Below are positions 15,281 to 24,528 of a stretch of DNA of 45,564 nt, piece after piece (within the stretch, counting starts at the first letter, position 1; each line of letters opens with the position of its first letter). The notes under the pieces were generated by a model. The model was not told the DNA's origin, did no database searches, and saw only the letters and a list, made by a program, of their open reading frames with translations. The position numbers and the translations under genes were made by a program. The stretch comes from an uncultured Lachnoclostridium sp. (GTDB lineage: Bacteria; Bacillota; Clostridia; Lachnospirales; Lachnospiraceae). The DNA lies in the NCBI GenBank assembly GCA_930986645.1, contig CAKNJS010000018.1:1-45564 (forward strand). The letters are read 5' to 3'.

Positions 15281-16147
15281 ATGACAGAGAAAATAAAATT
15301 AAATAACGGGATCGAAATGCCGATGGAGGGATTCGGCGTTTTCCAGATCCCGGAGGAAGACTGTGAACAGGTGGTCAAAAACGCCATTGCAGAAGGATAT
15401 AGATTAATCGATACGGCAAGTTCATATCAGAATGAAGAAGCAGTTGGCAGAGCAATCCGAAGCTGCGGCATCCCGCGTGAGGAACTGTTTATCACTACGA
15501 AAGCATATATTCAGCAGATGGGGTACGAAAATACGATGTCAGCTTTTGAGGAATCGTTACATAAACTTGGACTCGACTATCTGGACCTTTATCTGATCCA
15601 TATGCCCTTTGGAGACTACTACGGTTCATGGCGGGCTATGGAAGAGTTGTATAAAGAAGGAAAGATCCGCGCAATCGGGGTGTGCAATTTTTACCCGGAC
15701 CGTCTGCTGGATCTGTGCTATAATGTGGATATTGTACCGCAGATCAACCAGATTGAGCGGCATCCTCACTATCAAAGAAAAGAAGATCTTGATATCATGG
15801 AGGAGCTGGGAGTACAGCCCCAGGCATGGGCGCCTTTCGCGGAAGGGCTGAAAGGCATGTTTGACGAACCGGTATTGAAGACAATCGCTGAAAAGCACGG
15901 AAAGACACCGGCGCAGATCATTCTGAGATGGAATGTACAGCAGGGAGTGATCATTATCCCCAAATCGGTCCACAGGGAGCGTATGCGGGAAAATCTGGAT
16001 ATCTGGGATTTTGCACTGGACGATGCGGATATAGAACAGATCGCCGGTCTGGATAAAGACTGTCCGTCTATGCTGGATACCCGTAAAATAAGCGAGGTCA
16101 AACGTGTTTACGATTATTTAAACAACCCTGTTTTGACAAGTTTATAA
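15281..16147 (+). CDS. Aldo/keto reductase (2,5-diketo-gluconate-reductase-like)
   Basis: A 288-residue single-domain AKR. GIEMPMEGFGVFQI opens the barrel. The tetrad appears in RLIDTASSYQNEE (Asp, Tyr), FITTKAY (Lys) and YLIHMPF (His). GVCNFYPDRL and IIIPKSVHRERMREN are the coenzyme-binding signature near the end, indicating NADPH use. No iron-sulfur motif is present, unlike the AKRs of the island. The ATG at 15281 is chosen because GGAGG lies six bases before it. The second AKR follows after 19 bases. Likely role: reduction of a small aldehyde or ketone. Confidence 0.9.
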   Translation: MTEKIKLNNGIEMPMEGFGVFQIPEEDCEQVVKNAIAEGYRLIDTASSYQNEEAVGRAIRSCGIPREELFITTKAYIQQMGYENTMSAFEESLHKLGLDYLDLYLIHMPFGDYYGSWRAMEELYKEGKIRAIGVCNFYPDRLLDLCYNVDIVPQINQIERHPHYQRKEDLDIMEELGVQPQAWAPFAEGLKGMFDEPVLKTIAEKHGKTPAQIILRWNVQQGVIIIPKSVHRERMRENLDIWDFALDDADIEQIAGLDKDCPSMLDTRKISEVKRVYDYLNNPVLTSL

Positions 16148-16166
16148 GATGAAAGGATTGGTGTAT

Positions 16167-17171
16167 ATGGAATACGCAAAACTTGGAAATACGGACATTG
16201 AGGTATCGAAGCTCTGTGTTGGCTGCATGAGCTTTGGAAAACCAGGAACACTGCATGACTGGACATTGGATGAAAAAGGAACTGAGGAAATCGTAAAACA
16301 TGCGCTTGACCTTGGGATCAATTTTTTTGATACTGCAAACGGATATTCAGAAGGGACCAGTGAAGAATATCTTGGAAATGCACTCAGAAAAAATGTTTCA
16401 AGGGATAAAGTTGTTATTGCATCCAAAGTCTATTTTAATCCCGGAAGACTTTCTTCCGAAGCGATTCACCGGGAAATCGAAGGCAGTCTGAAACGGCTCG
16501 GTACGGATTATCTGGATCTGTACATTATTCATCGTTTTGACTATGATACGCCGATTGAAGAGACGATGGAGGCTCTGAATGATCTGGTGGTGTCCGGAAA
16601 AGTACGGGCTATCGGAGCGTCAGCTATGTATGGATATCAATTCTATAATATGCAGCTCGCCGCACGGGACAACAGGTGGGCACAGTTTGCGGCTATGGAG
16701 AATCATTACAATCTCCTTTATCGGGAAGATGAGCGTGAGCTGATTCCCATTTGCCGTCAGATGAATGTATCCCTCATGCCCTACAGTCCTCTCGCAGCCG
16801 GACATCTGACCCGGCCGGAATGGAATTCGGATTCTATCCGCAGCAAAACAGACCGGGCCGCTATGGGGAAATATGACCGGACAAGGGAGCAGGATATGGA
16901 AATTGTCCGCAGGGTTCATCTTCTGGCAGAAAAATACGGCGTAAAAATGCAGCAGATCGCATTGGCATGGGAATGGGCAAAAGGAGTGACAGCGCCGATC
17001 ATCGGAGCGACGAAAGCATCTCATTTTGATGATGCCGCCGGAGCATTTTCGGTGAAATTAACAGAGGAAGACATTGCATTTCTGGAAGAACCATATATGC
17101 CCCACAGAATCGTAGGCGCGATAGACAGCAATCCGCCGGAGGGTACCAAGCTGTTGGACGTGAAGAAATAA
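16167..17171 (+). CDS. Aldo/keto reductase (YajO/Tas-like)
   Basis: A 334-residue AKR of the larger type. KLGNTDIEVSKLCVGCMSFG opens it. The tetrad segments are NFFDTANGYSEG, VIASKVYF and LYIIHRFD. The C-terminus has the coenzyme-binding ITPIIGATKASHFDDA-type block (here VTAPIIGATKASHFDDA). Length and motifs are complete. I choose the second in-frame ATG (16167) since AAAGGATTGGTG precedes it; 16149 is the alternative. It is in an operon with the AKR at 15281 and convergent with the LysR at 17193. Confidence 0.88.
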   Translation: MEYAKLGNTDIEVSKLCVGCMSFGKPGTLHDWTLDEKGTEEIVKHALDLGINFFDTANGYSEGTSEEYLGNALRKNVSRDKVVIASKVYFNPGRLSSEAIHREIEGSLKRLGTDYLDLYIIHRFDYDTPIEETMEALNDLVVSGKVRAIGASAMYGYQFYNMQLAARDNRWAQFAAMENHYNLLYREDERELIPICRQMNVSLMPYSPLAAGHLTRPEWNSDSIRSKTDRAAMGKYDRTREQDMEIVRRVHLLAEKYGVKMQQIALAWEWAKGVTAPIIGATKASHFDDAAGAFSVKLTEEDIAFLEEPYMPHRIVGAIDSNPPEGTKLLDVKK

Positions 17172-17192
17172 TTCGAATAGATCCATTAAAGA

Positions 17193-18086
17193 TCAAACGT
17201 TCTCTGTATCCTCTGCGCCGTCTTTCATATATTGAGAGATCAGGTTCAGGAACCTTTTTAATACCGGCTGATCGTGTTTATGCTGGCAGTACACCCCGAA
17301 TGAGATCCGGGGAAGATTGGTGATTGGGATATAACGCAGTTCCGGATCTCTGGCGGGAGCAATATTCGGATATAAAGTATAACCCAGCTGTGCCTTTGCA
17401 AGAGCAAAGGCACTTTCTATATTTTCGGCAAAGAATCTCTGTTCCGGCAGCAGATTCACAAGGATGCTGTTCTGCATTGTAAAGATCGAATCCGGGATCT
17501 GGCGCGGAGAACAGGCAATAAAATTTCCCGTCAGCTGGTTTTTTGTAAGCGACTCATATTTTGACAGCGGGTGTTCCGGAGAACAGACACATGCTACCGG
17601 AGCGGAGCAGAGCTCTTTGAAAAACAGCGGAGACATTCTCTGGTCATCTTTAATGCCAAGCGCTGCGTGGATCTGGTTGTTTTCGATGAGACTTAAAAGC
17701 GAGGGAAAAGGAACCAGATGGATATTTGGCCGCAACAGCGGAAATTCGTCTGAAAGTTTTTTTAATATGGGAGGAAAGAGATTCAGTTCCATATAGTTAT
17801 GGCATCCCAGTTCCAGCGAAATAAAATGCTCATGGCTGCCCAGACGCTGTTTTGCGGTCAGGGCAGTTTTTAAGATAAGCTGTGCATCCGGCAGAAACAG
17901 ACCTCCTTCATGGGTGAGGGTAACACTTTTGCTTGTGCGGTTAAACAGTTTCACACCCAGTTCTTCTTCCAGAGTCTGGATCTGATGGCTGACCGCCGGC
18001 TGTGTGATCTTAAGCTCCCGGGAGGCTTTTGAAAAATTCAGATATTCCGCTACTGCGATAAAACATTCCAGTTGTATGGTATTCAT
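17193..18086 (-). CDS. LysR-family transcriptional regulator
   Basis: A 297-residue regulator. The winged helix is complete (MNTIQLECFIAVAEYLNFSKAS, then ITQPAVSHQIQTLEEELGVKLFNR). The effector domain is of normal length. I use the ATG at 18086, behind GAAGGGAAA, rather than the open-frame start at 18113. It is convergent with the two AKR genes and may regulate them or the flavin cluster; no operator could be assigned. Confidence 0.88.
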   Translation of the reverse strand: MNTIQLECFIAVAEYLNFSKASRELKITQPAVSHQIQTLEEELGVKLFNRTSKSVTLTHEGGLFLPDAQLILKTALTAKQRLGSHEHFISLELGCHNYMELNLFPPILKKLSDEFPLLRPNIHLVPFPSLLSLIENNQIHAALGIKDDQRMSPLFFKELCSAPVACVCSPEHPLSKYESLTKNQLTGNFIACSPRQIPDSIFTMQNSILVNLLPEQRFFAENIESAFALAKAQLGYTLYPNIAPARDPELRYIPITNLPRISFGVYCQHKHDQPVLKRFLNLISQYMKDGAEDTENV

Positions 18087-18165
18087 AAAATATTTCCCTT
18101 CAAGATAATACAAAATAATAATTGATAACTATAAAAGATGTTTATTGATTATAGCACTTTTGAAT

Positions 18166-18243
18166 TTCACATTCAATGAATTCTGAGCTAAAATCTCTAA
18201 TGGACAGAAAATAAGGATACGAACTGTTCGGTTAAAAACAATT
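18166..18243 (+). promoter_or_regulatory. Promoter and MarR-type operator of the ABC exporter unit
   Basis: TTCACA (18166-18171), 17 bases and TAAAAT (18189-18194). At 18222-18243 AACTGTT and AACAATT form an inverted repeat with one mismatch. A near copy of this 22-base site (16 of 22 identical) lies at 22588-22609, at almost the same distance from its promoter. Confidence 0.6.
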
Positions 18244-18282
18244 ATGGAAAGATTACAGAATTACAGGAGGTGCTCACAGGGA

Positions 18283-18771
18283 ATGGAAGAAAGTTTCAGA
18301 ACAGAAGAGCTGCTTTTCAGGATCAAGAAGATCGGACTGAATCTGGCAGCGCTGATGGAACTGAATTTAAAGAATGAGAGTATAACCGGTGTACAGGTCT
18401 ATTTTCTGGTCTATATCCTGAGACATCATCCCAATGGAACATACCTGACGGAGTTATGCCGTGAAATAGGGGTGTCAAAGCCAACGCTGTCTGCGTTGAT
18501 CAAAAAAATGAGGGAAAAAGGTTATCTTTATTTTCTTGCTGACCCGGACGATGTCCGGAAAAAGAAAGTGCTTCCTACGGCGAAATTGATCGCTGAGGGT
18601 GATAAGTTCATGGAAAAGGCGGATCAGATGGAGTCAGAAATCTGCAGTGCACTCGACCGGAAGGAACAGACACAGCTCTGGGATCTGGAACAGAAACTTA
18701 TCAATCAGCTTGCCAGGATGGAACACGAGGAAAACAATCAAAAAAACAGACAGGAGGTTTATCTACAGTGA
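18283..18771 (+). CDS. MarR-family regulator of the heterodimeric ABC exporter
   Basis: About 162 residues. The winged helix is TYLTELCREIGVSKPTLSALIKKMREKGYL followed by a DDVRKKKVLPT wing. Helices for dimerisation flank it. I place the start at 18283; AGGAGG lies 12 bases before it, and the upstream in-frame ATG at 18244 falls inside the operator repeat. Its stop overlaps the GTG of the ABC gene by 4 bases. MarR-ABC-ABC units usually encode repressor-controlled multidrug or peptide export. Confidence 0.85.
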   Translation: MEESFRTEELLFRIKKIGLNLAALMELNLKNESITGVQVYFLVYILRHHPNGTYLTELCREIGVSKPTLSALIKKMREKGYLYFLADPDDVRKKKVLPTAKLIAEGDKFMEKADQMESEICSALDRKEQTQLWDLEQKLINQLARMEHEENNQKNRQEVYLQ

Positions 18772-20507
18772 GAAAAGTATTACAACAACTGGGAAAGTAT
18801 AAGCGGGACACCTTTCTCTGCATAGGTCTGACCGCCCTTGAAGTAATTATGGAAATACTGATGCCCTTTGTCACCGCGATCATTATTGACCGGGGACTTG
18901 AAGCGAGCAACCTTCCGGTTGTATACCGCTATGGAGCCCTCATGGTGCTTATGGCATTTTTAAGCCTTGCTTTCGGTGCATTTGCAGGAAAGAACGCCGC
19001 AAGCGCCGCATCAGGGCTTTCGGCAAATCTGCGTGAAGCGATCTATGCCAACATCCAGACGTTTTCATTTTCAAATATTGATAAATTCAGTGTACCCGGT
19101 CTGGTCACACGTATGACGACAGATATCACAAACGTGCAGAACGCGTACATGATGATCATCCGTGTGGCGGTCCGTGCGCCGCTGAACCTGATCTTCAGTT
19201 TCGCAATGTGCCTGATCATCAGCCCGCGCTTAAGCGCAATGTTCCTGATCGCCGTTGTATTCCTTGTAATCGTGATCGGTTCGATCATGATGGTTACACT
19301 GAAGATATTCAGACAGGTATTCCGCAGATACGATGACTTAAATGCCAGCGTACAGGAAAATGTTACCGCAATCCGCGTTGTAAAGGCGTTTGTACGTGAG
19401 GATTACGAGAATGTGAAGTTCTCCAAAGCCTCAAAGATGCTCTACGACCTTTCCGTTAAGGCCGAGGGCCTGCTGGCGTTTAACAACCCGGCCATGATGG
19501 TGGCAGTTTATTTCTGTATCATATCGGTTTCATGGTTCGGCGCCAAGTTTATCGTCGGCGGTTCACTGACGACCGGTGACCTGACCAGCCTGTTCAGTTA
19601 CATTATGGCACTGCTGATGAGTCTGATGATGCTCTCCATGGTTGTCGTTATGATCAGTATGTCCATGGCAAGTATCCGCCGTATCAGCGAGGTGCTCAAC
19701 GAGAAAGCAGACCTGACAGATCCGGAGGATCCGGTTATGGAAGTGGCTGACGGAAGCATTGATTTTAACCATGTGAATTTCTCATACAAACACGGAAGCG
19801 GCAAAAACGCTCTTTCCGATATTGATCTTCATATTAAGAGCGGCGAGACCATCGGTGTCATCGGCGGCACCGGTTCGGGAAAGAGCAGTCTGGTCAACCT
19901 GATCTGCCGGCTTTACGATGTGGACGAAGGAAGCGTCTGTGTGGGCGGTGTGGACGTCCGCAGATATGATACGGAAGTCCTGAGAAATCAGGTGTCCGTA
20001 GTGCTTCAGAAGAACACTCTGTTCTCCGGTACGATCCTTGATAATCTGCGCTGGGGAAATCCGGATGCCACAGAAGAGGAGTGTATCGAGGCGTGCAAGG
20101 CAGCCTGTGCCGATGAATTTATCGACCGGATGCCGGACGGTTATGAGACAAGGATAGAGCGCGGCGGTTCCAATGTATCAGGCGGTCAGAAACAGCGTCT
20201 GTGTATCGCCCGTGCCCTGCTTAAGAAGCCGAAAGTCCTGATTCTTGATGATTCTACAAGTGCCGTGGATACGGCGACAGATGCAAGTATCCGCGCCGCA
20301 TTTGCAAAGAAGATCCCGGGAACGACAAAGATCATTATTGCACAGCGTGTCTCCAGTGTTGAGTCCGCTGACCGGATCCTTGTGCTGGATGATGGAAAGA
20401 TTAATGCATTTGATACTCACGAGAATCTGCTTAAGAATAATGCGATCTATCAGGATATCTACAACTCACAGCTGGAAGGCAGCGGTGACTTTGACCAGCC
20501 GGCATGA
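18768..20507 (+). CDS. ABC exporter half-transporter, subunit with degenerate ATP site
   Basis: A 579-residue protein with a six-helix type I exporter domain (about 1-310) and a nucleotide-binding domain. Walker A GGTGSGKSS is at 366-374 and the signature VSGGQ at 470-474. Walker B LILDD at 491-495 has Asp495 where the catalytic Glu is expected, and Gln526 replaces the H-loop His (IIAQRVS). These changes mark the non-hydrolysing member of heterodimeric exporters such as TM287/288 or BmrCD. The partner gene follows at 20549. Start is GTG behind CAGGAGG, overlapping the MarR stop. Confidence 0.92.
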   Translation: MRKVLQQLGKYKRDTFLCIGLTALEVIMEILMPFVTAIIIDRGLEASNLPVVYRYGALMVLMAFLSLAFGAFAGKNAASAASGLSANLREAIYANIQTFSFSNIDKFSVPGLVTRMTTDITNVQNAYMMIIRVAVRAPLNLIFSFAMCLIISPRLSAMFLIAVVFLVIVIGSIMMVTLKIFRQVFRRYDDLNASVQENVTAIRVVKAFVREDYENVKFSKASKMLYDLSVKAEGLLAFNNPAMMVAVYFCIISVSWFGAKFIVGGSLTTGDLTSLFSYIMALLMSLMMLSMVVVMISMSMASIRRISEVLNEKADLTDPEDPVMEVADGSIDFNHVNFSYKHGSGKNALSDIDLHIKSGETIGVIGGTGSGKSSLVNLICRLYDVDEGSVCVGGVDVRRYDTEVLRNQVSVVLQKNTLFSGTILDNLRWGNPDATEEECIEACKAACADEFIDRMPDGYETRIERGGSNVSGGQKQRLCIARALLKKPKVLILDDSTSAVDTATDASIRAAFAKKIPGTTKIIIAQRVSSVESADRILVLDDGKINAFDTHENLLKNNAIYQDIYNSQLEGSGDFDQPA

Positions 20508-20548
20508 TCCGGACAACATAAAAACATGGAAAGGAGAACAACTGATCT

Positions 20549-22447
20549 ATGAACGAACAACAGAATGAGAAGAAATCAGGAGGCCGGGTCAATACAGCTG
20601 CAAAGCTTATAAACCGTGTCATCCGGTATATGCTCCATTATTATAAATATCCGTTTATACTTGTTATCGTCTGTATCCTGATCACTGCCATCGCGACAGT
20701 AGTCGGGGCAACATTCCCCCAGACACTGGTGGATGATTACATTACTCCGATGCTGAAGAACGGCACCGATGATTTCAGCGGCCTTGCTTCGGATCTGATC
20801 CGGCTGGCATGTATCATGGGAGTGGGCGTTATCACTGCATTTTCCTATAACCGTATCATGGTCAATGTCAGTCAGGGAACGATGCGTCATTTAAGAGACG
20901 ACCTGTTCCGCAGGATGGAATCTCTGCCGATCAAATATTTTGATACCCATGCCCACGGAGATATCATGTCCGTGTACACAAACGATGTGGATACGCTCAG
21001 ACAGCTGTTGAGCCAGAGTATTCCGCAGATTATTAACTCAGTCATCACGATGGCGGCCACACTGATCACGATGATCATCCTGAACCCGGCGCTTACGGTG
21101 ATCTCCATACTGACTGCAGCAGTCATGCTGTTTGTCACATCCAATTTCTCCAAACTGTCCGGCAGATATTATATCCGCCAGCAGATCGATCTGGGTGCTG
21201 TGGACGGCTTTATCGAGGAAATGCTGGACGGACAGAAAGTGGTAAAGGTATTCTGCCATGAAGAAGCGGCCATGAGAGATTTCCACGAAGTGAATGAGAA
21301 GCTGAGAAACAGTACGAACAAGGCGAACCGTTATGCGAACCTGCTGATGCCGATCAATGCCAATATCGGCTGGATCAGTTACGCGCTGGTCGCGATCGTG
21401 GGAGCGATCCTGGGAATCAACGGTCTGGCAGGAGTGACTATCGGTACGGTTGTCACATTTGTCGGACTGAATAAGAGCTTTACGAACCCGATCACTCAGG
21501 TCAGCCAGCAGATCAACTTCGTTGTCAACGCCGCAGCCGGCGCACAGCGTGTCTTCGATCTGATGGATCAGGAACCGGAAAAAGACGAGGGATATGTAGA
21601 GCTTGTCAATGCCGTGGAAGACGAGAACGGCAACCTGACGGAGTCACCGGTCAGGACGAATATCTGGGCATGGAAACATCCCCACAAGGCAGAAGGAACT
21701 GTCACCTATACAAAACAGGAAGGCGCAGTTGTCCTTGACGATGTAGACTTCGGCTATGACGAGAATAAGATCGTGCTTCACAATATCAGCCTGTATGCGA
21801 AACCGGGACAGAAGATTGCCTTTGTCGGCGCAACAGGAGCAGGAAAGACGACGATCACCAACCTGATCAACCGTTTCTACGATATCGCAGACGGCAAGAT
21901 CCGTTACGACGGTATCAATATCAATAAGATCAAGAAGCCGGATCTGAGAAGATCTCTGGGCATGGTGCTTCAGGATACCCACCTGTTTACAGGAACTGTG
22001 ATGGATAATATCCGTTACGGCAAGCTGGACGCAACCGATGAGGACTGCATCAAAGCCGCGAAACTGGCCAACGCGGACGGTTTTATCCGCCGTCTGCCGG
22101 ACGGATACGATACGATGCTCACGGGAGACGGAGCAAACTTAAGTCAGGGCCAGAGACAGCTTCTTGCCATTGCCCGTGCTGCGGTTGCAGATCCGCCGGC
22201 GCTGATCCTCGACGAGGCGACGTCATCCATTGATACACGTACCGAGAAACTGGTTCAGGCAGGTATGGACGCACTGATGAAAGGACGTACTACATTTGTC
22301 ATCGCCCACCGTCTGTCTACAGTCAAGAACTCCGACTGTATCATGGTTATGGAGCAGGGACGTATCATCGAGAGAGGAACCCACGATGAGCTGATCGCTG
22401 CGAAAGGAAAGTATTATCAGCTGTATACAGGAAATTTTGCTGCATAG
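20549..22447 (+). CDS. ABC exporter half-transporter, catalytic subunit
   Basis: A 632-residue type I exporter half. The membrane domain covers about residues 25-330. An insertion at roughly 350-395 lies before the nucleotide-binding domain. Walker A is GATGAGKTT, Walker B LILDEATSS with the catalytic Glu, and the H-loop IAHRLS is intact. The signature reads LSQGQ instead of LSGGQ. That altered signature faces the degenerate Walker site of the partner, so the pair forms one active and one inactive ATP site. Substrate unknown; MarR control suggests drug or toxic metabolite export. Confidence 0.92.
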   Translation: MNEQQNEKKSGGRVNTAAKLINRVIRYMLHYYKYPFILVIVCILITAIATVVGATFPQTLVDDYITPMLKNGTDDFSGLASDLIRLACIMGVGVITAFSYNRIMVNVSQGTMRHLRDDLFRRMESLPIKYFDTHAHGDIMSVYTNDVDTLRQLLSQSIPQIINSVITMAATLITMIILNPALTVISILTAAVMLFVTSNFSKLSGRYYIRQQIDLGAVDGFIEEMLDGQKVVKVFCHEEAAMRDFHEVNEKLRNSTNKANRYANLLMPINANIGWISYALVAIVGAILGINGLAGVTIGTVVTFVGLNKSFTNPITQVSQQINFVVNAAAGAQRVFDLMDQEPEKDEGYVELVNAVEDENGNLTESPVRTNIWAWKHPHKAEGTVTYTKQEGAVVLDDVDFGYDENKIVLHNISLYAKPGQKIAFVGATGAGKTTITNLINRFYDIADGKIRYDGININKIKKPDLRRSLGMVLQDTHLFTGTVMDNIRYGKLDATDEDCIKAAKLANADGFIRRLPDGYDTMLTGDGANLSQGQRQLLAIARAAVADPPALILDEATSSIDTRTEKLVQAGMDALMKGRTTFVIAHRLSTVKNSDCIMVMEQGRIIERGTHDELIAAKGKYYQLYTGNFAA

Positions 22448-22466
22448 GAAACAGAATAAATAACAT

Positions 22467-22523
22467 CTGCCGGGACAGAGGAAGACCAATGTAAGGTGGT
22501 GCCTGTGTCCCGGCAGTTTTCTT
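22467..22523 (+). terminator. Intrinsic terminator of the ABC exporter operon
   Basis: CTGCCGGGACA (22467-22477) and TGTCCCGGCAG (22506-22516) are perfect 11-bp arms around a 28-base loop. TTTTCTTT follows. It lies 20 bases past the stop codon. Confidence 0.85.
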
Positions 22524-22533
22524 TCCGTCTCTA

Positions 22534-22609
22534 TTGACAATAACGCTTATCGTACTATAATATTTTATTGGAAAAGGTTTACAAAGAAACTGTTTATACA
22601 AAAACAGTT
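22534..22609 (+). promoter_or_regulatory. Promoter and MarR-type operator of the MATE unit
   Basis: TTGACA (22534-22539), 16 bases and TATAAT (22556-22561). Downstream at 22588-22609 AACTGTTT and AAACAGTT form a perfect inverted repeat with 6 central bases. It covers about +20 to +42 of the transcript, a position suited to repression by the MarR protein encoded next. Confidence 0.75.
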
Positions 22610-22636
22610 ATCAAAAAAACTAAAAGGAGCGCGGAA

Positions 22637-23086
22637 ATGAAAAGGACGACAGAATTATTCACAGGGTTTCGGAGTCTGTTCCGGCTGTATGATAAGCTGT
22701 TAAAGAAAGTATGTATGGAACACGACCTCACGGTGATCGAGGCTGATATTATCAGTTTCCTTCAGAATAATCCGGGCAAGGATACGGCGGCGGATATTGT
22801 GGAACTGCGTATGCTGTCCAAAGGAGCGGTGTCCAAAGGGGTGGACTCCCTGATCCGGAAATCACTGCTGGAGCGGTTCCCCGATACAGAAGACAGGAGG
22901 AAGATCCATCTGAAACTCATGCCAAAGGCAGGCCCCGTAACGGCTGCAGTCAGTGAGGTGAGAGATGAATTTCTGGCAGCAGTCCTGGAAGGCTTTACAA
23001 GGGAAGAGCTGGAGATGCAGGACCGGTTTATGCGCAGGTTGTTTGATAATACAAAAAAGGCAATGGAAAGAAGGAAATGGTCATGA
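22637..23086 (+). CDS. MarR-family regulator
   Basis: A 149-residue winged-helix protein. Key parts are DTAADIVELRMLSKGAVSKGVDSLIRKSLLERFPDTEDRRKIHL (recognition helix plus wing, with the DRR of the family). The ATG at 22637 is chosen for AAAAGGAGCG nine bases upstream. The upstream in-frame ATG at 22568 would put the operator inside the gene. Its stop overlaps the MATE gene. It probably represses this unit through the inverted repeat at 22588 and may also bind the related site at 18222. Confidence 0.87.
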   Translation: MKRTTELFTGFRSLFRLYDKLLKKVCMEHDLTVIEADIISFLQNNPGKDTAADIVELRMLSKGAVSKGVDSLIRKSLLERFPDTEDRRKIHLKLMPKAGPVTAAVSEVRDEFLAAVLEGFTREELEMQDRFMRRLFDNTKKAMERRKWS

Positions 23087-24528
23087 AACAGAGTGAACAG
23101 GATCAGAGAAACGTACAGTCAGCGCAAAACGGCGGTACCGGAGAAAGCAGCGGCAAAGAATTCCTCCGGACGGAGCCGCTGGGCAGACTGCTCCTTAAGC
23201 TGGCGCTGCCGACTGTGGCTGCCCAGCTGATCAATATGCTTTACAATATTGTAGACAGGATCTATATCGGACATATTCCGGAAATCGGCGCAACGGCCCT
23301 GACAGGTGTGGGCGTCTGTATGCCGCTGATCATGATCGTCTCGGCTTTTGCAGCGCTGGTGGGCTATGGCGGAGCTCCCCGTGCCTCTATATTCATGGGA
23401 AAGAAAGAGAAAGAATCGGCAGAGAAGACGCTGGGAAACTGTTTTGTACTCCAGATTATCATATCTGTCATACTCACGGCTGTCCTGCTGATCTGGAACC
23501 GGGATTTCCTTATGGCATTCGGTGCAAGCGAGAATACCATTGAATATGGCGTCAGCTATATGAACATTTATGCACTTGGAACAATCTTTGTAGAGCTTAC
23601 GCTCGGTATGAATGCATTCATCACGGCACAGGGATTTGCGAAGACAGGAATGCTTTCCGTGCTGATCGGTGCAGTTGCCAATATCATTCTGGATCCTATA
23701 TTCATTTTCGGATTTAACATGGATGTGCGGGGAGCCGCGCTTGCCACGATTATCTCTCAGGCGCTTTCCTGTATCTGGGTTGTCAGCTTCCTGTGCGGGA
23801 AGAAGACTTTCCTGAAGATAAAGAGAGGAAATCTGGGGCTTACGCCGAAGATCATTCTTCCCTGTCTGGCGCTGGGAGTTGCAACCTTTATCATGCAGGC
23901 AAGCGAGAGTGTGATCTCGGTGTGCTTTAACAGTTCTCTCCAGAATTACGGAGGAGATATTGCCGTAGGGGCTATGACGATCCTGACAAGCGTAATGCAG
24001 TTCGCCATGCTTCCCCTTCAGGGGCTGGGGCAGGGAGCTCAGCCGATCATCAGTTACTGTTACGGAGCCGGGGATTCCGGAAGAGTGCGTGCGGCTTTTA
24101 AGCTGCTGCTTAAAGCAAGCCTGTGCTATTCGGTTCTCCTGTGGCTACTGGTCATGGTATTTCCGGGAGGATTCGCGGCCATGTTTACTTCGGACGGACA
24201 GCTGATGGAATATACGAAGACAGCGCTTCGGATCTATATGGGTTCCATGTTCCTGTTTGGTATACAGATGGCATGCCAGATGACATTTAACGCTCTGGGA
24301 AAAGCGGCGGAATCTATCATAGTCGCTGTGATGAGAAAGTTTATTCTTCTAATCCCGCTGATCTATATCATGCCCCGGATTATCCGCTCAAACCAGACGA
24401 TGGCTGTATATATGGCAGAACCCATCGCAGATCTTCTGGCAGTGACATTTACAGCAATTCTCTTTACAGTACAGTTTAAGAAAACGCTGAAAAATATAAA
24501 TAAGCAGGCAAAAGGAGATTTCGCATGA
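23083..24528 (+). CDS. MATE-family efflux transporter
   Basis: A 481-residue membrane protein with about 12 helices in two six-helix bundles. The first helix carries LLKLALPTVAAQLINMLYNIVDRIYIGHIPEIG, the family signature, and the second half repeats the pattern (SLQNYGGDIAVGAMTI, then GLGQGAQPIISYCYGAG). It exports drugs or toxic compounds using a sodium or proton gradient. The ATG at 23083 is favoured because GAAGGA is eight bases upstream; the ATG at 23077 is too close. It overlaps the MarR gene by 4 bases and the next gene by 4 bases. Confidence 0.92.
   Translation: MKQSEQDQRNVQSAQNGGTGESSGKEFLRTEPLGRLLLKLALPTVAAQLINMLYNIVDRIYIGHIPEIGATALTGVGVCMPLIMIVSAFAALVGYGGAPRASIFMGKKEKESAEKTLGNCFVLQIIISVILTAVLLIWNRDFLMAFGASENTIEYGVSYMNIYALGTIFVELTLGMNAFITAQGFAKTGMLSVLIGAVANIILDPIFIFGFNMDVRGAALATIISQALSCIWVVSFLCGKKTFLKIKRGNLGLTPKIILPCLALGVATFIMQASESVISVCFNSSLQNYGGDIAVGAMTILTSVMQFAMLPLQGLGQGAQPIISYCYGAGDSGRVRAAFKLLLKASLCYSVLLWLLVMVFPGGFAAMFTSDGQLMEYTKTALRIYMGSMFLFGIQMACQMTFNALGKAAESIIVAVMRKFILLIPLIYIMPRIIRSNQTMAVYMAEPIADLLAVTFTAILFTVQFKKTLKNINKQAKGDFA

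Noticed and set aside
18218..18232. CGAACTGTTCG as a LexA box before the first MarR gene
   Set aside because: The arms are separated by one base, not four; it is better explained as part of the longer MarR-type inverted repeat.
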